Shown piece after piece: positions 1-11,761 of a stretch of 64,000 nt of DNA. Each line of letters opens with the position of its first letter. The first letter of the stretch is position 1. The DNA lies in the NCBI GenBank assembly GCA_905182995.1, contig CAJJDP010000023.1, positions 409,474 to 473,473 of the forward strand, given 5' to 3'. Position numbers and translations under genes: made by a program. The notes beneath the pieces were generated by a model. The model did no database searches, was not told the origin of the DNA, and saw nothing but the letters and a program-made list of their open reading frames with translations. Origin of the DNA: Paramecium octaurelia (lineage: Eukaryota; Ciliophora; Oligohymenophorea; Peniculida; Parameciidae).

Positions 1-859
1 TTTCTCTTAAACTCAATTCATCTACATTCATTTAATTAACTCCGCTTTCAACTCCATTATTTTCTTTCGCAGCTCTCAATTCCTCTTACAGAATTGCATT
101 TTCTTTACAATGTATAGATGATATTTATACATTATTTTTCAAATTCAATTGCCTTTTCAAGTTTAGAAATTTATAATGAGATTTTTTTATCTACAGACTT
201 CATTCCATTGATTTCATATTCCAGTTCTGTTATTTTCTGTTCAAGCTATATTTTTAATTTTTCTAAATCTACTATTTTTTATTCTTATTCCATAACAATC
301 TACACATTTACAATTGAATTTTATGATTATAAGCTATCTTATTTTTAAAATATTTTTTATTGTTTCTCTATTACCTCTTGAGTGTTTGTTTTCTCTGTTT
401 GCTCAGACATTACTTACTCGACTTAAATCTAACTTTTTAACTATTGCATTTAATCCATTAGATCATATTTTTTCTAATTTCTCTATTTAATTTAATCCTA
501 ATCTAGATATATCTATTTTACTTATTATTGTGAGATATCCAACTTAAATTATTCTTATTGTGATATTAGCTGTTGATTTTATTTTTCTAAATCTCTATAT
601 CGCAAATTTTTATTATACAGATATTCTATAATGATTTTGAATGTGCTTACTTAATATTGGAATTATTTGCTTATTTAATTATTCCTTCGTTCTGATTGCT
701 TATTATAATATAATCAACTCTAAAATATTTCAATATAGAATTACGGTTTTATCCTTGTGATTCTTTTTGATTCATAGTTTAGTCTAGAATTGAAGTCTAA
801 TTTTCATCCTAAAATTTCCCTACATATATACGGATCTCATCATCATTAAAATCTTCCAT
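1..859 (-). CDS. Coiled-coil protein, 3' end beyond the window
   Basis: Partial gene; its C-terminus lies left of position 1. Starting at the ATG at 859, three short introns restore one continuous frame: 720-744 (25 nt), 626-650 (25 nt) and 103-130 (28 nt). The visible part is about 260 aa. The first 40 residues are acidic and polar; after that the protein is Gln/Glu/Lys-rich with a clear heptad pattern (for example LEKLKIQLEQKITELEYEI), so a long alpha-helical coiled coil is likely. No catalytic motif, signal peptide or membrane segment is visible. An apparent independent ATG at 410 (MSEQTEK) lies inside this frame and need not be the start, because reading upstream is unbroken. I do not recognise a family; a structural or cytoskeletal role is only an inference from the coiled coil. 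Confidence 0.75.
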
Positions 860-1092
860 AAAAAAATAAAATAAAAATTATAATTAGTATTTAAGACACA
901 AAATTTAGTCATCAAACCAGAGGATTGAAAAAAATTTGCAATTTAAAAGAGATAAATATGAATATATGAACTTTCATTTTTTTTTTATATTAAAATTAAT
1001 AGATAATAAATAATAGAAAATAAATAATAGAATTAGAAAATAAATATAGTAGTAATACCCCCCCAATCAAAGTATAATTTTTTAAAGCAACT

Positions 1093-1932
1093 ATGAAGAA
1101 TAAGCAGAAGGTCGATTAAATAGAAAAAACTATAATTCAAAAAAAAATCAAGAAGGATGTAGGCAAACCGATTGGGCTGTTAAAAATTAATATAAGACCT
1201 CCAGATATTTGGTCTGTTTCGTAAAAAGAGGTTCAATTAATTACCTTTTTAGCCAATTATGGAAGGCATGTTTGCCTACACTAAGCAGTTTTAAAAAAGG
1301 ACTCAATTAAGAAGAAAGTAAATTCTATCGAAAAAGCAGATAAAGCTAACGTCTCAATAGACGAAAAGGAACTGTATGATAAAATAGAGATTGCAGCTAA
1401 ATTTTTGTTTGAGTGGGTTTGCTCGAAAAGGAATGTTGTGTATTTCTTTAGGAATAATAATCACTTCAAAAATAAGTATAAAACACTAACTCTTAAAAAT
1501 GAATAATGGACTACTATGTTAAAGCATATTAAATTTTTACTTAATGAGAAATTTTATGAAGAACTGCATATGATTTTAGAATAATTTGAAAATAATGTCA
1601 CAGATGAGGAGATTGGAGATTTTTTGATTTCTAAATCATTAACTGTATCATTATCTGAAGTTCCATAATTGGTTTAGAATTGCTTCATTATGTTGATTAA
1701 ACAAAATAAAATATCGATCTAATCATCTTAAATAACTGCAAAGTTCTTAGAATAATTAAAGTGTGCATTCTTGATTTCGATATAATAAAATAGAGCTCTT
1801 CTTTGTTAAATGATAGGAACCATAAGAAATATTATGTATGATAATTGTTAATCTGGGTCATATATCGTTGATTCCAACTCAGTAGATTATGATTTAAATT
1901 AAGAAATATTTTTTAATTCAACATCCTATTGA
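1093..1932 (+). CDS. Unrecognised 279-aa protein, single exon
   Basis: An uninterrupted ciliate-code frame of 280 codons, from ATG to the TGA ending at 1932. The N-terminus is Lys-rich (MKNKQKVDQIEKT), followed by mixed hydrophobic and polar residues with several Cys and Trp, as in a folded mostly helical soluble protein. No signal peptide, transmembrane stretch or known motif was recognised. A run of seven C residues (about 1058-1064) sits roughly 30 bp upstream of the start, odd in an otherwise AT-only leader. Neighbours are the coiled-coil gene on the opposite strand (start codons 233 bp apart) and a small EF-hand-like gene downstream. Residue composition supports a real gene; its function is unknown. 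Confidence 0.7.
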
Positions 1933-2331
1933 ATATAAAGAATAGCGTGCAAAAGAATTATATTTATAAATGTTATCAAAATATGAATATAATATTATTT
2001 AAGTTAAGTTAATAGAAGTATTTATGATTTGCAGAGATTATAATAAAAACTCCCCCTTTACATCCATTTGATCTTAATTTTACTAATGAAATAAGATTAT
2101 AAAATTAAAATACACAACATTAAAAATATAAGTGATAAAATTAAAAAAAAGTCTTATAAAAATTCGATAATTAAAGAGAACAAATAACGAAATTTCTAGA
2201 TGATTAAAAATAAAGTTTTGGTTGGTTTATTTTAATTATATACACTATTATCATAATATAGAGATTCTTATGTTTCAAACATTTAAAATGTAATAACAAG
2301 TATTATATTATTTTTAATATTAATAATTTGA
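1933..2331. other. AT-rich intergenic stretch, no gene seen
   Basis: About 400 bp of very AT-rich sequence with frequent stops in all frames and a short C tract near 2052. It presumably holds the 3' end of the gene before it and the promoter of the gene after it. Confidence 0.5.
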
Positions 2332-2708
2332 ATGGGTAACAGCACATCTTAAAATGAATTCAATGCTCAACACTATTAACAGAATTCAGGTTTATCCATA
2401 AAAGAAGTCGAAGGAATTAAAAACGTTTTTGATTCTTTGGATCCAAAAGTATTATCAAAAATTCAAAATGTTAGGATGGCTTAATACAGACAGGAACACT
2501 TCGAAAACTTTACAGAGACTCATATGATGCACCATAGTTAAATAATAAGATTGGGGATAGAGAAACATTAACATTTGATCAATTTTTTGAGTTGATGAAA
2601 ACCGATATGTTAGAGAAAAAACGACAATTTCCAGGGGTAGATTTTGATGATGGTATAAATGAGAATGTTTAATGCTTCTTTTGCCATCCTCAGAGACAAC
2701 AGAGTTGA
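2332..2708 (+). CDS. Small EF-hand-like protein with N-myristoylation-type start
   Basis: Two exons around a 26-nt intron (GTATTATC...TGTTAG, about 2448-2473) give 116 aa. The protein begins MGNSTS, the pattern of an N-myristoylation site. The middle reads like a degenerate EF-hand pair: a helix ending in VF, a loop with D-P-K-D-G-L-I, and a second hydrophobic helix TFDQFFELM. The loops lack the full set of acidic ligands, so calcium binding is doubtful. The tail has a C-F-F-C-H cluster. Without the intron the frame stops early, and both flanking frames are clearly coding, so the splice is well supported. Best guess is a membrane-associated calcium-sensor-like protein. Confidence 0.6.
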
Positions 2709-3029
2709 ATTTATATATATACATTAAATTGAATTCTTTGTTTAAAAATACTAATTAAATAGCATATTAATAAATGAGAGGGTAAATCCCTCTCAATATT
2801 TGTAAATGAAACGACTATTCAATTGAGATTTCATTTTCCATCATGAATAAAGTTCTAACTATCCATTTCAAAGATGATTTCAAGAATTTTATTTCAAAAA
2901 ATATTTAGTTGTTATCTTTAATATGAATTAAAAAAAGATATCTATGATATTTCCTCAATTATATTTGAGTAATTGCAATAAAATAAATTTAAATAGGATA
3001 TATATATATTGTATTGATATATATATATA
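2709..3029. other. Intergenic, between convergent 3' ends
   Basis: About 320 bp of AT-rich sequence between the convergent EF-hand-like and aminopeptidase genes. No ORF with coding character is seen. Confidence 0.5.
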
Positions 3030-3032
3030 TCA
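2998..3032. repeat. Imperfect TA dinucleotide tract
   Basis: A run of alternating T and A interrupted by GT and TG, directly against the stop codon of the aminopeptidase gene. Simple low-complexity sequence. Confidence 0.7.
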
Positions 3033-5033
3033 TTATGTTATATGAGCGCTTTTAATTTTTTTTTTCAGCATATCCTCAACTCTATTGGCAACCAGTGGAT
3101 GATATAACCATTTATCTTAAGCAAACCAGGCTTCAGCTTAGTTTCTATGATAAATTTATTATTTACGGATAATTTGGGATCAGTACTTCATATGTACCAA
3201 CAACATAGGATCTCACTCCTAAACTTTATAAAAATGCATGGACTGCATCAAGCCCAGGATCATATTTGCAAAGAATGACAGTCTTATACCACTTAAAGGC
3301 TATTTTAGGACCAGATTTGGTTCCTGATAACTTATAATAGTCATCTAATTCTTTTAATCTTTGATGAGTCAATTTAGCATAGTTATCTAAGATTTGTTGC
3401 ATGAAGATCATTTTTTAGTTGGGCATATAATCGATGTAGTCATCTGCATTGTTTGGTTTACCTTGAGTAATCCACTTATTGGCCAAGGCTACAGCTTCGT
3501 CATACTTTGGAGTTTTGAATTCAATAGTTTTAGGAGGCAATCCTTAGTCTTAAATAAGAAAATACCTTATTGATAAACCCAAGGTTTGTAGACAGCGACA
3601 ATTTCATCTATTATTTTTTAAGTATTGACTTTCACATTTGTCCTAACCCAATCTAATAAGAATTTATAGAAGTCATCTTCATCAATGCTCTAAAACTTAA
3701 AGTGATCCAAATATTGCCTTAACATAAATTTGAAGTTTTCTTCTCCAATCAATTATTCTAAATAATACAATAGTTGATATCCTCTTTCATAAGGGACTGA
3801 GGAAGTGGAATCATCAGGGTTCTTCCAACTGGTGATGGGATGCAATGTTTAATATGATTTTTCATCAGGATCAGTGAAACCTTGAATAGCTGATATTAAA
3901 TTGAAGTTTCCGTTGATGGCTTCAATGATGTCATAATCTTAGGGTCTCACATATTTGTATGTTTTCCTTTCTAAAAAGACACAAAATCCTTCCATGATCC
4001 ACATATTAGACCAATTGTTTCCTGTGACTGTATTGCCCATCCAAGAATGAGCTATTTCATGAACAGCAGTGCCAACTCCACTTTTATCTCCAACTATGAT
4101 GACTGGACTAGCAAAGGTTAATAAGGGATGTTCCATTCCGCCAAATGGAAATGATGAAGGCAATATGACTATTTTGTAATCTCCCCAAATGTAAGGACCT
4201 ATGTAATCTGTCATTTTTTCAATAAAGAATGGTAATTCTTCTAATTCTTTAGCATAATCGTCCAAATAAAAAGGTTCAGAAATCACATAGCAATTAGCTC
4301 CAATATGCTTCTATTCGATCTCTCCTGCCACTATACCTATCAAGTATGCTGGGATTGGAATATTCAATTAAAATGAATATGTATAAAATGTGGATTCTAA
4401 TCCGTATTGTCCGATTAAAGGCAATGATGCAATTTATTCTCCTGTCATAAATGCCTTGATTAAAGGGTTGGTGCTTATCACCGTTGCAGTGAAAGTAAAT
4501 TTCACACTGGGAGTATCCTGTAGAGGTATGATTGAACGGCAATTGTTGCTTTCGCATTGAGTAAACATGTAAGGAACTTTCTTGCTGTAAGTTTATTCTT
4601 TAGTAAGGAAACCAACTGCTCTGGCTCTTTCATCATATGCATATTTGATTTTTAATATTATGTTTTCCAAAGGGTTGTAATCTCTATCCAACTGTATATG
4701 CAATCTATCGCCTTGAATTAAAGATTATTCTTTGACGACTTGGATTTCATGTTTAAGTGTGTTTCCATTGAGTAGGTACACATTTAAGATGCTCAGTTGA
4801 TATACATCCAAATCAATCTAGATTCTAAAGTAATATCATACATAATTGGTGTGTTTTAGAAATTTGAATGAAATTTGAGCTGTGCCATTAACGATTTTTT
4901 TGTCGAGGTCTAACAACCACTCCACATGAAGATGATTCATTCTCACATCTAGATAATTACTGAATGTATTTGGGTCTATATCAACAGTCAAACATTAATG
5001 CATCAAGAAGGCAAAAATTATTAGTTTAATCAT
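3030..5033 (-). CDS. Secreted M1 zinc aminopeptidase of leukotriene A4 hydrolase type
   Basis: Two introns (23 and 22 nt, both in the 3' third) leave exactly 653 codons, 652 aa. The order of motifs matches LTA4H: an N-terminal beta domain, FTQCESNNCRSI, DTPSVKFTF, a substrate-binding GGMEH (GxMEN in the family), the zinc motif HEIAHSW, the third zinc ligand in IMEGF, SSVPYERGYQLLYYLEQ, GLPPK, and a C-terminal helical domain ending WLYHPLV. A hydrophobic start (MIKLIIFAFLMHQCLTV) looks like a signal peptide, unusual for this normally cytosolic enzyme. The Asn of GAMEN is His here, and the Asn before the zinc Glu is Met. It should remove N-terminal residues from peptides, probably in a vesicle, phagosome or outside the cell. 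Family assignment is firm; location and substrate are inferred. Confidence 0.9.
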
Positions 5034-5302
5034 TCTTATTGATAATAAAAAGTTTATATTTTATTCTAATATTTATATATTTAATTTTTTACCTAATGAT
5101 GGAATGAATGACTTCAAAACTTACTGCTTATCTAGTATATTAATAAAAAAACAAATTAGAATTAAATATAAAATTATGATTGGTAGTTTTTGTATTTCTA
5201 TAATTTAATTTATTATGTTGCATATATTCAGAAGAAGTAAGAAAACATTAAGGTTTAGGTTTACATAAAATTGATATTTTTGGATAAAACATTACATTAA
5301 AT

Positions 5303-7265
5303 ATGAATCAGGAAGCTTAGTACACAACAGAATTTGGAGGAATTTCATCTTTGTTTATTATTGTTGTAGTAATTTTATTCTTCTTTTCTAACATTTTGGA
5401 CTTTTTTGCTAAGTCTCAAGTATTTACAGATGATGAAACCTTAATTTCAAATGATCCGTAATTGCTTGAACTTAATTCAGACAATTATATGTTAGCTGTC
5501 TCCATAGAGTAGACTAATTATTCTTAGAATCCTTTCTTTAATATTTCAATAGAGTAAAGGTAACTGGTTTAGTTATTCAAGATAATATGACAGAGATGCA
5601 AATGGAGAATTAAAGAAGACGATAACTTATATTTAACTTTAAGAATGTAGATTTGATTAATTTGATAAAGTGTTCTCAAAACAAGGAATTAATTTCACGG
5701 AATAATTCAATACTCTTGGATTAAAAAATTGGTTATGCCCTAAGTAATAATCAAAATTTCTACTTTAGAGATGATTTTAAGATCCTGCTCAAAGGAACAT
5801 ATTCGAGCGATTAATTTTCATTTATCAAACTTGTTGTAAAAGAATGCGAAAATTCAAATTCACAAAATTAAGCCTGGAATCCCATCTGTGCTAACGAATA
5901 AGTCAAACAGTAATACCTGAATAAAGAAGGATAATTTAAACTCTAACTTTACTAGATTAATACAATAATCAATCTGAACAAACCTTAAAACTACTTAACA
6001 CAATTTTTAGATAGCGACATGTACTTTACTTTTGTTCCAAAAAAACTTTCTAGATAAGCTAATATTTATTTCAGAGAATCTAAAATTATCAATGATAATA
6101 GTCTTTTACCCTACAAGTAACAATTATATATATCATCAAGAGACTATGCAGAAACAACAGCAATTGTTAGGAAGAACGAAGATTTTCGTGACTTAACAGA
6201 ATTAGGAAGAGATACAGATGATCAATACGCTATTGTATATATGAGAAGAAGCTAATTCACTCAAATAGTCTATAGGAAGTTTCTAAAATTAGGAGAATTG
6301 TTATCATATCTTGGAGGAGTAGTATAGATAATGAGATTGTTATTTGGTATCGTTATAGTGTTTTGCAATCGATAATTAAGTATTATATTCATCTTAGTTA
6401 GTGTTAATTGAACTGTCTAATAAACTGTATGATTTTAAAGAAATCAAGCAAAAAAGAGCTGAACAACTCTCTCCTCCCTAAATCACAGGGAGTATACCAT
6501 AAGATACTGCAAGGTCTAAATATATTGAAGATTAATTGAATTCTCCAGACCCAGATGTTATCTTAGATGTTAGGAATGACGTATCCTTGTGTCCAAGTAC
6601 AACTAATATCAAAAATGCTATCGATAAGATCTTAGATGAATCTAATCCTATCAGATTTTCATTTAAATTGTTTCTAAACAAACTTACATGTGGCTTCATG
6701 TTCAAAGATAGGAATGCCATACTTCTAGAGAAAGCGATCGATAGAATGAATTAGGATTTAGATCTACATAGTATCTTATATAGAATTCAAGAAATAAGCA
6801 AAATTAAGAAATTACTGTTCAATGAATAGCAGATGATCTTATTTAATTTTACACCAAAACCGCAGATATCTTTAAATAGCAATAGTAGAGTTCCTTCTCG
6901 CTTGTTGATACATGATTCCAAAATCAGCAATTTAAAGAGATAAAATAATTTAGACATCAAAGAATAAGATAAAATTTCGTGTATGCTTTTGAATGTACTA
7001 TCTTTAATTATAATAGGCTTATGTTTTAGTTAAGGATGAAATCCCAGTTGAATAATAGAGCAATTGCTCGTTGAAAATCAACCAAAAGTTAATTGAATTG
7101 ATGATTCAAGAAACGAAAGATGCTGACGTTTCTTATAAGCATTTAACCTAGACTCCGAAAAAACCTTTCATTTCCTTTAAGTTTTAGATGAATGACTAAT
7201 AGAATGATTAGGAATAAATAAATGAAAACAATATAGACAATCCAATCATTAATGGATAATAATGA
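5303..7265 (+). CDS. Two-pass membrane protein of unknown function
   Basis: Four introns (22, 25, 22 and 22 nt) give exactly 624 codons, 623 aa. A first hydrophobic helix follows the N-terminus at about residues 16-38 (ISSLFIIVVVILFFF). A long polar, Gln/Asn-rich domain follows, then a second hydrophobic segment after KLGELLSYLGGVVQIM near the middle, and a long cytosolic-looking C-terminal half containing SPDPDVILDV. The plan (short N-tail, large outer domain, GGVVQ-type second helix, long tail) resembles a large family of uncharacterised ciliate membrane proteins, as far as I recall. No enzyme motif is visible. The divergent aminopeptidase gene starts 269 bp upstream. Topology is inferred from hydrophobicity only. 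Confidence 0.8.
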
Positions 7266-7348
7266 ATCACTTTAATTTAGTATAAAATGTGATATCATAA
7301 TATTTTTATCTTCTAAATATTTTTAATAATTTAATTAATTTATATTCA

Positions 7349-7560
7349 ATGAGAAAGAAGGTCTACACTTAAGCATATTTCTTGATCCAAAACAACCACA
7401 ATTACAGCCATTCATTTGGAGTAAGAATGAAGTACGTTGGATTGAACACATTGATTGGAGTCTATGCAGTAGCTAGATATTATTTCAATGCATTAAGATT
7501 GAAAGTAATTATCTTATCTAATGCAATTAGTCAGCTAATGGAGAAACTACTTTCGATTGA
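7349..7560 (+). CDS. Small 61-aa protein, unrecognised
   Basis: Two exons around a 26-nt intron (GTAATTATC...GCAATTAG, 7504-7529) give 62 codons. The protein starts MRKKVYTQAYFL, has a moderately hydrophobic centre (GLNTLIGVYAVARYYF) and ends SANGETTFD. Read without splicing, the frame runs on for more than 100 codons into AT-rich sequence, so the spliced form is preferred. It lies 83 bp after the membrane-protein gene on the same strand. No family recognised; a small membrane-associated or accessory subunit is possible. Confidence 0.45.
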
Positions 7561-7739
7561 TTGGTTGAGAAAATATGAAATATTATTATAAATATCATAA
7601 AGGACATCATTACAAATATAGAAAATTTATGTTCTGCTCTATCATTGTTTTTTTTGAGCTTATTAGGATATGCAAAACATTTCATTCTATCCCATAAGCA
7701 TCCAACTCTAGAAATCAAATTTTTATTTAAGTTAATTAC

Positions 7740-10044
7740 TCAAAATTAATAATTCAATTGTTATTCATAATTTTTATTGTACAATTAGGCATTTGGCAAA
7801 TCTTTGTTATTCAGACCCTTTCCTTACAGTATTTTGGGTTCCTCAGGAGCAGAAGAGAATTAGATCCTTTTGCAGATATCACTAAAATTGGGACTGAATT
7901 ATTTGTTTAGTAATCCAACTGCTGTGTCATCATTATCATCCACTTGAATTTCAGCTTCTATCTTATCAAACTGTTATTAATCACTTCCAATGAAACCAGA
8001 ATTCTCTGCGAAAGAATTCTATTCAGTTTTTTAAGTATGATTCAAATAATTTCTATTTAAAACATTAAATAGTTGATATCTTTTCTAACAATACTGATTT
8101 TATTGTTAAATTTCCAATTAATTTTGTATCTAAATATTATATAAAATAATATACTCTCTCTAGATTCAAAGTAACAGGCAATAAATTTTTTCTTATGATT
8201 TCATTGCACACTCTATTCCAAGAGGCCAGTATTGCTTCTTCTTCTTAATTCTTCTATCGGAAAGTCTTATATCCTTGCACTTAGTTCAAGATTTAATCGA
8301 TATCCTCAAAATTCACTAAAGTCTGATTTATTAAAGTGCTATTTGGACGATCATAGGAATCTGAGGATAATAATTCTTCCCTAATGTGTTAGGTGTTTGG
8401 AGTTTTCATTTATATTTTATTACCTTCACTAATTGTAAAGTGTTTTCGATCAGATCTATAGTCCATATTTTGATGTTCACTCTCCCCAAAATTAGGTACT
8501 GATTATATTGTATCAAGACATTCACTCGATTCCAATAATGATTTATCTGGAGTGTAATAATCATTTGATTATTCCTCTATGATATCTAAAAAATATTTGA
8601 TATTTTTTGGAATTCTAGATCTTTTTCTTCTTTTCACTTTCTTTTTCTAAACAGAATTGCTTTGCTTTTTCTCACTTTCTTATGTTTTTTAACAAGGTTC
8701 GCAAAATTCTTGATATGATTTTTTATCGCTCTATTAATTAATTGTACCGCTATTATTTATACTTAAATTGTCTTTCTCTAGTTTCTTACTAATGTTTAAA
8801 TTTGGCGTTTAATTTTCTATTGATTATTAATCTTAGTATTCTTCATCGGAATTTTAAGAGAAGTTGAATTACTTCTAAACAATGTCATAGAAATTTTAAC
8901 TAATTTGATTGTAATTTGCATTATTTTGGAAACTATCATAATCAACATGGAAATTATCATCAAATTCATCTATTTCATGCTATTTGCTTTTTTTACTAAA
9001 AACAGATTCTCTATTGCTATTATTATTTGAGTTTCGGTGATTGGAAAACTGCTATAATTAATTACTATACTCATCTTTATTTGATGAATATTATTATTAA
9101 TTTTGATTTTGTTAGGCATTGTAATTAATTTATTGCTAACTAGTTCTCGTATTTTAAATTTATTTGGATGATTTAGTATTACTATTTTGTTTTGTATTGT
9201 TTTTACCGTATTCTTCAGAATTCCTCTATGATTTTTATTAATTTTTTTAGATAGATGAATTAGTATTATAATTAGAATTATAATTAGTATTGTTTGAATT
9301 ATAATTTTATATGTTAGGTTAATAGTTAGCTTTAGGGATTTACTATTAATATTTCTAAGGTTCATTTTCACTATTAGCTTTCTAACTTTATTTAGTTACA
9401 TAGTTGGAGGATTAAAGTTGTTTTTGACTATTTTGCTTATGAAACAATTTGAATCCATCCTTTAGATTATCAGCTTTGGGATCTCTTGGTTATTAATTAA
9501 TTTTTTATTCGCTTAACTGTCGTTTTTATTTTTAATCACTGGGAATAAATTAGGCACTTCCATTTGTATTTGAACTATTTTCAGTAAATTTGATGATATC
9601 ATTTGCCATTTTCATAATATCATCAGCAACATTTGCTTATAAATCTTACAAAATTTCTTGTATTTTACTTGGACCTCTAGTGTGTGTAGGTTTGCGATCA
9701 TCAACTGTATATTCTGTTTCATCAGTAAGAGTAAATAATCTTCCTCCGAACCCTTTATTTTAATTTTAAAAATGTTGAGTAAATGTTTACAAAGGTGATC
9801 TTAAATATTGAGATTGCTAAGATTTTTGAGTACTCTATTAGGAAAGACAAGCTTCCTAACAAGGAACAGGAATATAATCAGTTTCATAATCATTTTCTTC
9901 ATCCTCAACTTCTTGTAATTGCATACTAGTTCTAAGGATTTCAAATACTGAATATTATTGACAATATTTACCTTTTTGTTTCTTTTCCATTTCCTATTCG
10001 GATTATTCTTCTATTATACTAGTTTAAAATAATACCCTCCTCAT
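7740..10044 (-). CDS. Large Asn/Gln-rich, mostly disordered protein
   Basis: Introns of 24 nt (near the 5' end) and 25 nt (GTATATT...ATATTTAG, near the 3' end) leave exactly 752 codons, 751 aa, from the ATG at 10044; a later in-frame ATG at 9990 is an alternative. The N-terminal third carries polar and acidic stretches and GFGGRLFTLTDET. The middle is low complexity (Asn, Gln, Tyr, Ser), including repeated NTNYNSNYN-like residues. A basic patch KKKVKRRKRSRIPKN could be a nuclear localisation signal. The last 250 residues look more ordered (VDDNDDTAVGLLNKQFSPN). No catalytic motif. A nuclear or RNA-associated role would fit but is inference. The gene converges on the 61-aa ORF with a 179-bp gap. 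Confidence 0.7.
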
Positions 10045-10419
10045 TATTAATAAATGATAGGACTTTAACTAACATATTGCAATTTTGCGGAATCATTTGT
10101 ATGGTCTTTTGGTTCAACATTTCTGCTTCCAAAGTATCCGTTAATAATAAATATATTTATATATTTTTAATAAATTTGTACGTAACTTTTAAAGTAAACA
10201 ATAAAATTATATGTAAAAGACTCAAAACAAATAGTCTCCAAATATTAATATATAACTAAAAAGTATCAGTATTCATTTATCTATTATTATTGTCAATAGT
10301 TCATATTCATTTATTATGTAACTAAGATTTAATACACTTCTGACAAAAGTAGAAGAAATTGAAACAGATGACAATAATTATTATACTTAAATTATGTTAA
10401 AGATAATGTTATATTTAAT

Positions 10420-10815
10420 ATGATAATAATTTCTTAAGACTAAGAATGTTATATATAATACAGAAGTTCATCATTGTATGAAGTGAAGGAATTGAAATCA
10501 GATAAGTATGCTTAATAGTGATACTCTGAAATACATTAAAATAGAGAATAGTCGATAAACCAAACCTGTATTGACTCTTTTTTTTATTAAAGAAGAAGAT
10601 GGTCTACTTATTAATTATAATAAATTTGTTCTTGGAATATTTTGTAACAATAATTGACATAATATGTAACTTTACATTTTTGGATTTGTTTTTAGAAGAT
10701 AATTTTAAAGCCTGTGAAATATTTTTGTATGAACTAAGCATATGTAGAGCAACTTAAGTTTATTTATTTTCAACTTATTTTCGAATTAAAAACTATACTA
10801 AAGGGCACGAAGTGA
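10420..10815 (+). CDS. Doubtful small gene, unrecognised
   Basis: If a 39-nt intron (about 10507-10545) is removed, an ATG-to-TGA frame of about 118 aa results, with basic and aromatic residues (QRRRWSTYQLQQICSW) and a hydrophobic end. In DNA this AT-rich with only one stop codon, open frames of 100 codons occur by chance, and the intron is longer than most here. The 375 bp upstream (10045-10419) holds only fragmentary frames. Confidence 0.25.
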
Positions 10816-11761
10816 GAGTCTAGAAATGCTGAACTTGACACTTGGTAGAATAATACAAAATTGATTTCTAAATTAAAAACAATAAAAAATTTAATTTTTT
10901 CTAAACATTTAAAGAAAATGAGTTTAATTATAGGTTTAGAATTATTAAAATTCTGGATGCATCTGGTTTTATGATTTAAATATCGAATTTTATAAAGTGC
11001 CTATAAAAAAAATCAATATAATTTTAAGAATTGCTTTTGATTCACTAAAACAATTTAATTGATACTATTTAAGGTTGATAAAATTCTAAATTATTCATAT
11101 TTGTGAATTTTAATCAGATATTAAAAAAAAAATATCAAAAAAATTATAAACATAGAAAGCAAACTTAAAAAGAGACTTCATCATTGATTAAGCCTTAAAA
11201 ATTTCAAACCTATGCAAAACATTTAAGAATTTTCTTATTTATAATTTATTTATGTAGAAAAGAGAGTTACTTAAATTAAATAATTTCATACCTAATAGAG
11301 AACATACTTCAGCATATTTAGTTTGTAAAACTCTGAAGGTTAAAAAGAAAATAACTTAATAAGTAAGGATAGAATTTTCAGAATTTTTTTCCACAATTAA
11401 ACCATTCTATTTTTAATTTTATTGTTGACTTATTTCTGATGGCTTTTTCATCTTTTCAATTAAGCTTTTAATTATGGATACTCTTTTTGTTTTTAAAACT
11501 AATTTTCGACCCTTCAAACATCATAGATATTATCATTATAATTCTATGATAAAAACCAAATATATCTCATCTTTAACTATAATAGATATTAATCTCTATT
11601 TTCATTATATTTTTTTTAATATCAATTTGGACAAAATGTGTTTAATTAATGGATCCTGAGATTGGTTTTAAAAGTTACAAATTTAAAATATATTTATTTA
11701 TATTTTTTTTATTTCAATTAAATTGATTATTTATTAATTTTTATTATTAAGCCAAGAAATA
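10816..11761. other. AT-rich stretch without a convincing gene
   Basis: Nearly 950 bp. One frame on the + strand (11063-11431) is open for about 120 codons but has no ATG near its beginning, and a second frame is equally open over much of it, so neither is annotated. The right end should contain the scramblase promoter. Confidence 0.4.

Noticed and set aside
10608..10830. A hydrophobic ATG frame (MVYLLIIINLF...) resembling a small membrane protein
   Set aside because: Another frame of the same bases is equally open and less hydrophobic; runs of Leu/Ile/Phe are expected from AT-rich non-coding DNA.
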